A stretch of DNA of 14,690 nucleotides from an uncultured bacterium (GCA_905214155.1 CAJMLC010000030.1:1-14690); one strand, 5' to 3'; counted from the stretch's first letter, positions 1-7,454 are shown. Notes: a model not told the origin generated them from the sequence alone. Numbers and translations are program-made.

Positions 1-94
1 AATTTTCCCGGAAACTTCCCAGAAAATACACGATTTGTTCACATTTGTCCGCTATCATTTTTTTAATTCTATCATGCAAAGGGGTCCTGCGCAC

Positions 95-3046
95 ATGCTG
101 CAGCTGAAAAATATCGTCAAAAACTATTCCGCCGGCGACAGCACGGTCGCCGCACTGCGGGGCGTGAGCGTCTCGTTCCGCGACCGGGAGTTCGTCGCCG
201 TCCTCGGCCCGTCCGGCTGCGGCAAAACCACACTATTGAACATCATCGGCGGCCTCGACCAGTATACGTCTGGCGACCTGCTGATCTCCGGCCGTTCCAC
301 GAAGGAGTTCCGCGACCGCGACTGGGACGCCTACCGCAACCATTCCATCGGCTTCGTCTTCCAGAGCTACAACCTCATCCCGCACCAGTCCGTGCTGCAG
401 AACGTCGAGCTGGCGCTGACGCTCTCCGGCGTCAGCAAGGCCGAGCGGCGCAGACGCGCCGCGGAGGCGCTGGAGAAGGTCGGCCTCGGCGACCAGCTCC
501 ACAAGCGCCCGAACCAGATGTCCGGCGGCCAGATGCAGCGCGTGGCCATTGCCCGCGCCCTTGTCAACGACCCCGAGATCCTGCTGGCCGACGAGCCGAC
601 CGGCGCGCTCGACTCCGAGACCTCCGTCCAGATCATGGACATCCTGAAGGAGATCTCGCACGAGAAGCTCATCATCATGGTCACGCACAACCCCGAGCTG
701 GCCGAACGCTACGCCTCCCGCACCGTCCGCCTGCTCGACGGGCAGATCATCTCCGACTCCGCGCCGTTCGAGCCGGAGACTGGATCTGCGCCCGTCCCGC
801 TCACGCAGAAGAAGACGTCCATGTCCTTCTTCACGGCACTCGGCCTCAGCCTGAACAACCTGCTCACGAAAAAGGGCCGCACGATCCTGACAGCCTTCGC
901 CGGGTCCATCGGCATCATCGGCATCGCGCTGATCCTGTCGCTGTCCACCGGCATTCAGGACTATATCGACCGCGTGCAGGAGGATACGCTCTCGTCCTAT
1001 CCGATCTCCATCGAGGCCGAGACGATGGATATGTCCTCCATGGTCACGTCGCTGATGGGCGCGAAGGCCGAGAGCGAGGAGACCGAACATGAGGACGGCC
1101 GCGTCTATTCCTCGACGATCATGTACGACCTGATGAACAGCCTGAACGCCGCCGACACGCAGACGAACGACCTCGAATCGTTCCGCGCCTACCTCGACGA
1201 CCCGGACAGCCCCATCCATGAACACCTCTCCGCGATCCAGTATTCCTACGATCTCGACCTTCCCATCTACACGAAGGACGCCGACGGCAACATCGTCCGC
1301 GCCGACGTGATGCAGCTCCTGCAGAGCATGATGAGCAGCATGTACGGCGGCGACTATACATCCTATTTTGATCAGTTCGGCAGCTACTATTCCGCCATGG
1401 ACGTCTGGCAGGAGATGCTCCCCGGCGAGGACGGCGAGACCGTCAGCGATCTGGTCAAAACACAATATGATATGCTCTACGGCCACTGGCCAGAAAACTA
1501 TGATGAGGTCGTCCTCTTTGTGGACAAAAACAACGAGATCTCCGACCTTGTCATGTACGCCATGGGCCTGAAGACCGAAGCTGAGATGGAGGACGCGATG
1601 AACGCCGCCATGAATCAGGAGCAGGTCGACACTACGCAGGAGAGCTGGACCTATGAAGATCTCTGCTCCCGCACCTTCCAGCTCATCCTTCCCTATGAGA
1701 CCTACCGCCGCGACGAGGCCGCCGGCACGTATACCGACCTGTCGGCCACCGACGCCGGCATGGATTACCTCTACGGCGCCGACGACGTCGGCACCACGCT
1801 GAAGATCGTCGGCATCGCCCGCGTCAACGAGGACGCCGTCGCCTCCATGATGACGGCCTCCATCGGCTATACCAGCGCCCTGACCACGCACGTCATCGAG
1901 ACCACTGCAAACAGTGACATTGTCAAAGCCCAGCTGGCTGACCCGGCCACCGACGTTCTCTCCGGTCTCCCGTTCCCGACCGGGGACGAGGCCGCCCCGA
2001 CGCTGGACGAAATGGAATCCGGCGTCGCGGATGTCCTCGCCGCGGCCAGCACGCAGGAAAAGGCCGACATGTATATGGCCATGATGGCCCAGCCCGCAAG
2101 CGACTATCTCGACGCCATGACCGAACAGACCATGCAGGGCATGACCCGTGAGAGCATCGTCGCCCAGATGTCCGACTCCTATGCCGCGCAGATGGGCGTC
2201 AGCCGCGACGAGGTCGTGAGCTACATCGAAAAGATGGACGACGAGACGCTCTTCTCCTATGTCGAGGACATGGTCCGTGAGCAGATCGCCGCGCAGTATG
2301 CCGAAGCCACGCGCGCCCAGCTCGCCTCCATGACCGTCGATCAGCTCGCCGCCGCGCTCGACATGACGCCGCGCACCGAGGAGCAGACGCAGTACCTCTA
2401 CGACAACTACATGCCCGCGACCGTCTCCGATTCGACGTATGACGACGTGCTCGCCGCGCTCGGCTATGTGGATCTCGCATCTCCTTCGAAGGTCAGCCTC
2501 TACGCTGCGACGTTTGCGGATAAGGACGCCATCGCCGACTGCATTGCGGACTATAACAAGACCGTTTCCGACGAGCAGGAGATCACCTATACCGACTATG
2601 TCGCGCTGCTCATGAGTTCGATCACCACGATCATCAATGCCATTTCCTATGTGCTAATCGCGTTCGTGTCCATCTCGCTCATCGTCTCGTCCATCATGAT
2701 CGGCATCATCACCTACATCTCTGTGCTCGAACGCACAAAGGAGATCGGTATTCTCCGCGCCATCGGCGCGAGCAAACGCGACATCTCGCGCGTCTTTAAC
2801 GCCGAGACGCTGATCGAAGGTCTGATCGCAGGCCTGATCGGTATTGGCCTGACGCTGCTGCTCATCATCCCGATCAACGCCATCGTCCAGCACCTGACCG
2901 GCATCGCCAGCCTCGGCGCGGTGCTCCCGCCCGTGGCCGCCGTGCTGCTCGTCGCGATCTCGATGCTGCTCACATTCATCGCGGGCCTCATCCCCTCGCG
3001 CCTGGCCGCGAAGAAGGACCCCGTTGTCGCCCTCCGCACCGAATAA
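95..3046 (+). CDS. MacB-like ABC transporter, fused ATPase and FtsX permease
   Basis: This is probably an ABC exporter or mechanotransmission-type transporter of 983 aa that couples cytoplasmic ATP hydrolysis to work outside the membrane; its substrate is unknown. The N-terminal ATPase has Walker A GPSGCGKT (38-45), Q-loop Q90, signature MSGGQ (142-146), Walker B ILLADEP (162-168), D-loop ALD (171-173) and switch H198. One membrane helix (about 263-285) follows, then an extracytoplasmic region of about 555 residues. Three C-terminal helices (about 849-875, 908-930, 946-968) carry the FtsX-family motif KEIGILRAIGAS after the first. I chose the ATG at 95 because AAAGGGG ends 10 bases before it and the protein then begins at the conserved ABC strand MLQLKN; upstream in-frame ATGs at 35 and 74 lack a good ribosome binding site. 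Fusion in this order fits the MacB class. The ectodomain is much longer than that of classical MacB (about 650 aa in total) and contains a Met/Ala-rich helical stretch near 645-757. The gene is monocistronic here, so context does not identify the cargo. Confidence 0.9.
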   Translation: MLQLKNIVKNYSAGDSTVAALRGVSVSFRDREFVAVLGPSGCGKTTLLNIIGGLDQYTSGDLLISGRSTKEFRDRDWDAYRNHSIGFVFQSYNLIPHQSVLQNVELALTLSGVSKAERRRRAAEALEKVGLGDQLHKRPNQMSGGQMQRVAIARALVNDPEILLADEPTGALDSETSVQIMDILKEISHEKLIIMVTHNPELAERYASRTVRLLDGQIISDSAPFEPETGSAPVPLTQKKTSMSFFTALGLSLNNLLTKKGRTILTAFAGSIGIIGIALILSLSTGIQDYIDRVQEDTLSSYPISIEAETMDMSSMVTSLMGAKAESEETEHEDGRVYSSTIMYDLMNSLNAADTQTNDLESFRAYLDDPDSPIHEHLSAIQYSYDLDLPIYTKDADGNIVRADVMQLLQSMMSSMYGGDYTSYFDQFGSYYSAMDVWQEMLPGEDGETVSDLVKTQYDMLYGHWPENYDEVVLFVDKNNEISDLVMYAMGLKTEAEMEDAMNAAMNQEQVDTTQESWTYEDLCSRTFQLILPYETYRRDEAAGTYTDLSATDAGMDYLYGADDVGTTLKIVGIARVNEDAVASMMTASIGYTSALTTHVIETTANSDIVKAQLADPATDVLSGLPFPTGDEAAPTLDEMESGVADVLAAASTQEKADMYMAMMAQPASDYLDAMTEQTMQGMTRESIVAQMSDSYAAQMGVSRDEVVSYIEKMDDETLFSYVEDMVREQIAAQYAEATRAQLASMTVDQLAAALDMTPRTEEQTQYLYDNYMPATVSDSTYDDVLAALGYVDLASPSKVSLYAATFADKDAIADCIADYNKTVSDEQEITYTDYVALLMSSITTIINAISYVLIAFVSISLIVSSIMIGIITYISVLERTKEIGILRAIGASKRDISRVFNAETLIEGLIAGLIGIGLTLLLIIPINAIVQHLTGIASLGAVLPPVAAVLLVAISMLLTFIAGLIPSRLAAKKDPVVALRTE

Positions 3047-3300
3047 TGAAAACGCTCCCTCGACGTCAGAAGAAGGCTGCTCCATTGCGTTTCCGCCGGG
3101 GCGGCGAAAACTCCATATCCGCAGTCTCCTTCTTCCTCTCCGAAAGGCAACCGCTTCGCTGGGTTGCCTTTCGGTTTTTATATCCCCGCCGCAGCGGAAA
3201 AGCCCCCCTCTTCATAGAGGGGGGGCCTTTGCGGGCGACCAATGGTCGCCCCTACAAAGTCTATCGCAGATTTTTCAATTTCCACACGTCATAAATTTTG
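3047..3300. repeat. Hairpin-rich intergenic region
   Basis: I see no gene in this stretch. Besides the terminator it holds three other inverted repeats. GAAGAAGG (3069-3076) pairs with CCTTCTTC (3128-3135), with an inner CTGC/GCAG pairing (3077-3080 with 3121-3124). A C-run and a G-run pair at 3203-3211 and 3216-3224 around a 4-base loop, followed by CCTTT. GGGCGACC (3233-3240) pairs with GGTCGCCC (3244-3251) around AAT. The last has the look of a dispersed intergenic palindrome, but whether it recurs in the genome cannot be seen from one window. Confidence 0.55.
3140..3179 (+). terminator. Intrinsic terminator of the ABC transporter gene
   Basis: A perfect 13-bp stem pairs CCGAAAGGCAACC (3140-3152) with GGTTGCCTTTCGG (3162-3174) around a 9-base loop, followed directly by TTTTT. 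It lies 93 bp after the stop codon and should end the transcript of the ABC transporter gene. Confidence 0.9.
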
Positions 3301-3301
3301 A

Positions 3302-3330
3302 TTGACAAATCCCGCCTCCTGCACTATACT
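3302..3330 (+). promoter_or_regulatory. Sigma-A promoter of the marR-spt-sdr operon
   Basis: A perfect -35 box TTGACA (3302-3307) is separated by 17 bp from TATACT (3325-3330), one mismatch from consensus. Transcription should start near 3337, about 43 bases before the first gene. Confidence 0.88.
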
Positions 3331-3336
3331 CTTTAC

Positions 3337-3360
3337 ATAAAAATTTTTATATAAAATTTT
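3337..3360 (+). promoter_or_regulatory. AT-only nested palindromes, probable MarR operator
   Basis: A 14-bp perfect palindrome ATAAAAATTTTTAT (3337-3350) overlaps a second one, TTTTATATAAAA (3345-3356), at and just after the predicted transcription start. MarR-family proteins bind AT-rich palindromes of this kind, and the first gene of the operon encodes one, so autorepression is the natural inference. AT-rich DNA at a promoter also gives palindromes by chance, so this is a candidate only. Confidence 0.5.
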
Positions 3361-3379
3361 GAAAGGAAGTGGTCTCTTG

Positions 3380-3808
3380 GTGCAGTGGATCCTCCGGCTG
3401 CAAAACTGGCTGCGGCTGGAGAGCTACAAAAAAATGTTCCACACACTGCGCGAGAAGACCGGCAGCCTCAGCGCGACGGAGGCGTTCTCTGCCGACGTCA
3501 TCCACCTGCTGGGCCGCCCGACGCTCGGGCAGTTTGCCGCAACGCTCGGCATCTCGCAGCCGAACGCCACCTATAAGGTCAACAATCTCGCCGCCAAGGG
3601 CTACCTGGAGAAGATCCCCGGCGAGGACCGGCGCGAGGTGCGCCTCCAGACCGCCGGAAAATTCAACGCCTATTACCACGACAACGAACAGGCGCTGCGC
3701 GAAGCCATGGATGCGATCGCGGGCCGCTTCTCCCCGGAGGAGCTGGACGCGGCGGAGCGCGTCATGCGGGCTTTGGTGCAGACCGTCGAAGCAGAGAAAG
3801 GAGCCTGA
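3380..3808 (+). CDS. MarR-family transcriptional regulator
   Basis: A winged-helix DNA-binding protein of 142 aa, the usual MarR length. The winged helix spans about residues 48-92, with a recognition helix around ISQPNATYKVNNLAAKGY and a wing containing DRREVRL; flanking N- and C-terminal helices would form the dimer interface. The start is ambiguous: AGGAAG (3364-3369) can serve TTG at 3377 (spacing 7) or GTG at 3380 (spacing 10), and no ATG is available. It is the first gene of an operon, ends 2 bp before the oxoamine synthase gene, and probably regulates that operon through the AT palindromes at its promoter. MarR proteins often sense small hydrophobic or aromatic molecules; here an acyl-chain or sphingoid-like ligand is conceivable but not shown. 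Confidence 0.85.
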   Translation: MQWILRLQNWLRLESYKKMFHTLREKTGSLSATEAFSADVIHLLGRPTLGQFAATLGISQPNATYKVNNLAAKGYLEKIPGEDRREVRLQTAGKFNAYYHDNEQALREAMDAIAGRFSPEELDAAERVMRALVQTVEAEKGA

Positions 3809-3810
3809 CA

Positions 3811-5001
3811 ATGATCGATCTGTTTGAAAAATGTGCAAAACCGTCTCTTGCCGCCGAGGCCAAGCGTCTTGGCATCTATCCGTATTTCCATGCGCTCGAG
3901 TCGAAGCAGGACGTCGAGGTCATCATGGAGGGCCAGCGCCGCATCATGCTCGGCTCGAACAACTACCTTGGACTCACCACGCACCCCGAGGTCATCGAGG
4001 CGGGCGTGCGGGCCTATCAGGAGTTCGGCTCCGGCTGCTCCGGCTCCCGGTTTCTCAACGGAACACTGACGCTGCACCTGGAACTCGAGGCGGAGCTGGC
4101 CAGGTTTCTCGGCAAGCCCGGCATCGTCACGTTCTCGACCGGGTTCCAGTCCAACCTCGGCATCATCAGCGCCATTGTCGGCATGCATGACTACGTCATC
4201 ATGGATCGCGAAAACCACGCGAGCCTCTATGACGGCTGCCGCCTTTCCTACGGAAAAATGCTCCGCTTCCGCCACAACGACATGGAAGATCTGGAGAAGA
4301 AGCTGCAAAAAGTTCCGGAATCGGCCGGCTGCCTGATCGTGACCGACGGCGTGTTCTCCATGGCGGGCGACATTGCGAACCTGCCCGAGATCTGCCGTCT
4401 CGCGAAGCAGTACGGCGCGCGCGTCATGGTCGACGATGCGCACGGACTCGGCGTCCTCGGCGAGGGCGGCCGCGGCACGGCCAGCTACTACGGCCTTGAG
4501 GATCAGGTCGACATCTACATGGGCACGTTCTCCAAATCGCTTGCCTCCCTCGGCGGCTACATGGCCGCGAGCGAAGAAGTGGCCGACTACGTGCGCCACG
4601 CCTCGCGCCCGTTCATCTTCTCGGCGTCCATCCCGCCCGCAAACTGCGCCGCCGCGCTCACCGCGCTGCGCATTCTCGAGCGCGAGCCGGACCGCGTCAC
4701 CACCTTGCAGGAAAATGCGCTCTATCTGCGCAAAAAGCTGGACGAGAAGCACATCAAAATGCGTGAATCCAACGGCCAGCGCGTGCCCATCGTCCCGATC
4801 TACACATACGAGGAGATCCCCACGCTCACGATCGCGAAGGATCTCTATGAGCACGGCGTCTACGTCAACTCCTCGCTGCCGCCCGCGGCGGCCCCGCACG
4901 AATGTCTGCTGCGCACCAGCCTGATGGCCACGCACACGCACGCCCTGATCGACGAGGCTGTGGATATCATTGCGGAAGTGCTCGGGAGGTATGACCTGTG
5001 A
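3811..5001 (+). CDS. Alpha-oxoamine synthase, serine palmitoyltransferase-like
   Basis: A PLP-dependent enzyme of 396 aa that condenses an amino acid with an acyl thioester and releases CO2. Visible residues are the ring-stacking His in NHAS (H136), VDDAHG (D208 for the pyridine nitrogen, H211), the PLP lysine in GTFSKSLAS (K242), FSAS near 270 and the conserved Arg in LLRTSLMATHT (R368). The family also contains 8-amino-7-oxononanoate synthase and glycine C-acetyltransferase, but these usually have GTLGKA or GTFGKA around the lysine. GTFSKSLAS, SGCSGSRFLNGT (about 74-85), DGVFSMAGDIANLP (about 179-192) and the MATHT tail match what I remember of Bacteroides and Sphingomonas serine palmitoyltransferases. 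The partner reductase and the absence of biotin or threonine-catabolism genes agree. Substrate chain length and amino acid cannot be read from the sequence. AAAGGAG precedes the ATG. Confidence 0.83.
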   Translation: MIDLFEKCAKPSLAAEAKRLGIYPYFHALESKQDVEVIMEGQRRIMLGSNNYLGLTTHPEVIEAGVRAYQEFGSGCSGSRFLNGTLTLHLELEAELARFLGKPGIVTFSTGFQSNLGIISAIVGMHDYVIMDRENHASLYDGCRLSYGKMLRFRHNDMEDLEKKLQKVPESAGCLIVTDGVFSMAGDIANLPEICRLAKQYGARVMVDDAHGLGVLGEGGRGTASYYGLEDQVDIYMGTFSKSLASLGGYMAASEEVADYVRHASRPFIFSASIPPANCAAALTALRILEREPDRVTTLQENALYLRKKLDEKHIKMRESNGQRVPIVPIYTYEEIPTLTIAKDLYEHGVYVNSSLPPAAAPHECLLRTSLMATHTHALIDEAVDIIAEVLGRYDL

Positions 5002-5789
5002 GCAAAGTCTGCATCATCACCGGCGGCACGTCTGGCATCGGCCTCGCCACGGCGCGGGCCATGCACGGCGCGGGCTACCGCGTCTATGAGCTGTCCCGCC
5101 GCGAGACCGGCACCGACTGCGCCGTCCACATCCAGGCCGACGTCACAAAGGAAGAGACGCTCCGCGCCGCGGTCGACTTTGTGCTCGCGCACGAGGATCA
5201 CATTGACGTCGTCATCAACAACGCGGGCTTCGGCATCTCCGGCGCGGTCGAGTTCACCGACACCGCCGACGCCATCCGCCAGCTCGACGTCAACTTCTTC
5301 GGCATGGTGCGCATGAACCACGTCGTCCTGCCCGTGCTCCGCAAACAGGGCTATGGCCGCATCGTGAACCTCAGCTCTGTTGCAGGTTCCATCCCCATCC
5401 CGTTCCAGACGTATTATTCGGCTTCCAAGGCCGCGATCAACTCCTACACGATGGCCACGGCCAACGAAGTCCGGCCCTTCGGCGTGCAGGTCTGCTGCGT
5501 GCAGCCCGGTGACATCCACACCGGCTTCACCGCCGCCCGGCAGAAAAATCCCGCCGGCGACGACGTCTACGGCGGGCGCATCGCGCGCTCCGTCGCGGGC
5601 ATGGAAAAGGACGAGCAGAACGGCATGACGCCGGAGCAGGCAGGGGCATTCGTCGCGCACACGGCGATGCGGAAGAGCTGCAAGCCGATCCGCACGATCG
5701 GTCTGCAATACAAGTTCTTCCACTTTCTCTCCCGCGTGCTTCCCTGCCGCTTCCTCAACTGGCTCGTCGGCCTGATCTATGCAAAATAA
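4998..5789 (+). CDS. Short-chain dehydrogenase/reductase, probable 3-keto reductase
   Basis: A classical SDR of 263 aa. The Rossmann motif is TGGTSGIG (8-15); R34 and R35 after the second strand suggest NADPH preference. NNAG lies at 74-77 and the catalytic set is N99, S127, Y140 and K144 (YSASK). The GTG start overlaps the preceding TGA stop by 4 bp and follows GGGAGG (4984-4989), so translation is coupled to the oxoamine synthase. The last ~26 residues (238-263) are rich in Phe, Leu and Trp with scattered Arg and could associate with membrane. Coupling with a serine-palmitoyltransferase-like enzyme suggests it reduces the 3-keto group of that enzyme's product, as 3-ketosphinganine reductase does. 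Extended-type SDRs such as threonine dehydrogenase look different at the N terminus. Family assignment is firm; substrate is inferred. Confidence 0.85.
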   Translation: MSKVCIITGGTSGIGLATARAMHGAGYRVYELSRRETGTDCAVHIQADVTKEETLRAAVDFVLAHEDHIDVVINNAGFGISGAVEFTDTADAIRQLDVNFFGMVRMNHVVLPVLRKQGYGRIVNLSSVAGSIPIPFQTYYSASKAAINSYTMATANEVRPFGVQVCCVQPGDIHTGFTAARQKNPAGDDVYGGRIARSVAGMEKDEQNGMTPEQAGAFVAHTAMRKSCKPIRTIGLQYKFFHFLSRVLPCRFLNWLVGLIYAK

Positions 5790-5800
5790 CCGCCGCACTG

Positions 5801-5834
5801 CGTCCCCGCTTCACAAAGCGGGGACGTTTTCTTT
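5801..5834 (+). terminator. Intrinsic terminator of the marR-spt-sdr operon
   Basis: An 11-bp perfect stem CGTCCCCGCTT (5801-5811) / AAGCGGGGACG (5816-5826) with loop CACA is followed by TTTTCTTT. It begins 11 bp after the reductase stop codon. Confidence 0.92.
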
Positions 5835-5929
5835 CGTCAAAACAACTAAATAGCACATGCATTTCATGTCCAAAACGCCGATTTTTCAAAATTTGCACAT
5901 TTTCCTCTTCCTTCCCGCAAAAAATGTAG

Positions 5930-5935
5930 TATAAT
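5930..5935 (+). promoter_or_regulatory. Promoter -10 box of the alpha-glucan transport operon
   Basis: A perfect TATAAT lies 73 bp upstream of the lipoprotein gene. The -35 side is poor: the best hexamer at normal spacing is TTCCTT (5908-5913, spacer 16), so an activator or the AT-rich DNA upstream may assist. The predicted transcription start is near 5942. Confidence 0.65.
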
Positions 5936-5946
5936 GTGGCCATGGT

Positions 5947-5964
5947 TTTGGAAACGTTTCCAAA
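5947..5964 (+). promoter_or_regulatory. LacI-family operator
   Basis: TTTGGAAACGTTTCCAAA is a perfect 18-bp palindrome with the central CG typical of LacI/MalR/CcpA-family operators. It differs from the catabolite-response consensus at one position (C where A or T is expected before the final CA). It starts about 5 bp after the predicted transcription start, the classical repressor position. The fourth gene of the same operon encodes a LacI-family protein, the likely ligand; CcpA is the alternative. Confidence 0.82.
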
Positions 5965-6008
5965 TCCAACGAAAATCGTAGATCCAAATTTTTTAGGAGG
6001 AACACAAA

Positions 6009-7400
6009 ATGAAAAAGATCATTGCACTGCTTCTTGCTGTCGTGATGGTGCTTGGCCTGGTGGCCTGCTCGTCCTCTGCGGACAAGACCCCGGACACCAC
6101 CCCGGCTGAGACCACGGACAACACCCCCGCGGACACCACCGATACCGAGACCAAGACCGACGACACCGCTGCCGACGACACTGCGGCAACTGCTTCCGGC
6201 AAGGTCTACTACCTGAACTTCAAGCCGGAGTTCGACGAGGCGCTGCAGAAGCTCGCTTCCGACTACACCGCCAAGACCGGCGTTGCCGTCAAGGTTGTTA
6301 CCGCTGCTTCCGGCACCTACTCCGACACCCTGACCGCCGAGATGGGCAAGAGCGAAGCGCCCACCATCTTCAACATCGGCAACATGTCCGGTCTGGCTGA
6401 CTGGGACGATTACGCACTGGATCTGACCGGCTCCGCCATCGCGAATGAGCTGAACACCGACTCCTTCAACCTCTACAATGAGGCTGGCGAACTGAAGGCC
6501 ATCGGCAACTGCTACGAATCCTTCGGCATCATCGTCAACACCAAGCTCCTCGAAGAGGCTGGTCATTCCCTCGACGAGATCAAGGACTTCGACTCCCTGA
6601 AGGCTGTCGCTGACGACATCCATGCCCGCGCTTCCGAGCTGGGCTTCGATGCGTTCTCTGCTGCGGGCCTCGACGGCTCCTCCAGCTGGCGCTTCTCCGG
6701 CCATCTGGCCAACATGCCGCTGTACTACGAGTTCCGTGACGACGGCGTGACCGCACAGCCCGCCACCATCACCGGCGCGTACCTCGACAACTTCAAGAAC
6801 ATCTGGGATCTCTATGTCAACGATTCCGCTGCCGATCCCACCACGCTGAGCACCTCCACCAAGGACGAGTCCTGCGCGGAGTTCACGGAAGGCAAGGCTG
6901 TTTTCTATCAGAACGGCACCTGGGAATACTCCGGCCTGATCGACGCCGGCATGACCGACGATCAGCTCGCCATGATCCCCATCTACTGCGGCGTGGACGG
7001 TGAAGAGAACGCTGCCCTCTGCTCCGGCACCGAGAACTGCTGGGCCATCAACTCCAAGGCTTCCGAGGAAGACATTCAGGCTTCCATGGACTTCTTGGTC
7101 TGGCTCGTCACCGATCCCGACGCTTCCGCAGTCTATGTTGAGCAGCTCGGCGCTGTTCCGTTCAAGAACTGCCCGGCTTCTCCCAACAAGTTCATCGTCG
7201 ACGGCAACAACCTCCTCTCCGAGGGCAAGTATGCTGTGACCTGGGCCTTCAACTACACCCCGAACGTTGACTCCTGGCGTGCCACCGTTGTCACCGCTCT
7301 GGCCGCGTACTCTGCGGATCAGTCCGACGCCAACTGGCAGCAGGTCGTCTCCGCGTTCGTCGACGGCTGGGCCATCGAATACAACGTCGTCAACGGCTAA
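6009..7400 (+). CDS. Sugar ABC transporter substrate-binding lipoprotein (CUT1 type)
   Basis: Extracellular sugar-binding protein of 463 aa, anchored by a lipid. The signal peptide (1-19) has KK, a hydrophobic core and a lipobox LVAC with C20 as the acylated residue. A flexible linker rich in Thr, Asp, Pro and Ala (about 21-63) precedes a family-1 binding fold beginning near KVYYLNFKPEFDEAL. Two permeases, MalQ and GlgP downstream suggest maltodextrin or another alpha-glucan as ligand; the exact sugar is not visible. AGGAGG (5995-6000) lies 8 bases before the ATG. By eye the gene uses more GCT and GTT codons than its neighbours, as expected for a highly expressed protein. About 330 bp with three strong hairpins separates it from the permease genes. 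Confidence 0.9.
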   Translation: MKKIIALLLAVVMVLGLVACSSSADKTPDTTPAETTDNTPADTTDTETKTDDTAADDTAATASGKVYYLNFKPEFDEALQKLASDYTAKTGVAVKVVTAASGTYSDTLTAEMGKSEAPTIFNIGNMSGLADWDDYALDLTGSAIANELNTDSFNLYNEAGELKAIGNCYESFGIIVNTKLLEEAGHSLDEIKDFDSLKAVADDIHARASELGFDAFSAAGLDGSSSWRFSGHLANMPLYYEFRDDGVTAQPATITGAYLDNFKNIWDLYVNDSAADPTTLSTSTKDESCAEFTEGKAVFYQNGTWEYSGLIDAGMTDDQLAMIPIYCGVDGEENAALCSGTENCWAINSKASEEDIQASMDFLVWLVTDPDASAVYVEQLGAVPFKNCPASPNKFIVDGNNLLSEGKYAVTWAFNYTPNVDSWRATVVTALAAYSADQSDANWQQVVSAFVDGWAIEYNVVNG

Positions 7401-7428
7401 TTTCTGAAAACCTGCAAATCATAAGCCG

Positions 7429-7454
7429 GAGGGGCGGGCATCTGCCCGCCCCTC
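7429..7454 (+). repeat. Hairpin 1 after the binding-protein gene
   Basis: GAGGGGCGGGCA (7429-7440) and TGCCCGCCCCTC (7443-7454) form a near-continuous GC-rich hairpin 28 bp after the stop codon. It has no U-tract, so it is more likely an exonuclease block or partial terminator than a full terminator. Its last three bases are shared with the next hairpin. Confidence 0.85.

Noticed and set aside
1..94. Promoter for the ABC transporter
   Set aside because: The stretch is AT-rich and likely holds one, but no pair of hexamers with acceptable spacing stands out; the best (TTGTCC, 16 bp, TTCTAT) is too weak to annotate.
233..1891. Long minus-strand open frame opposite the ABC transporter
   Set aside because: It mirrors the codon structure of the real ABC gene on the + strand and has no recognisable motif or ribosome binding site.
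3047..3305. Short + strand open frames after the ABC transporter
   Set aside because: They run through the intrinsic terminator and the palindromes, have no ribosome binding site and no recognisable protein features.
3811..5001. Assignment as BioF or glycine C-acetyltransferase (Kbl)
   Set aside because: Same fold and cofactor, but the lysine context GTFSKSLAS and the neighbouring classical SDR fit serine palmitoyltransferase better. No biotin genes and no threonine dehydrogenase lie nearby. It remains the main alternative.
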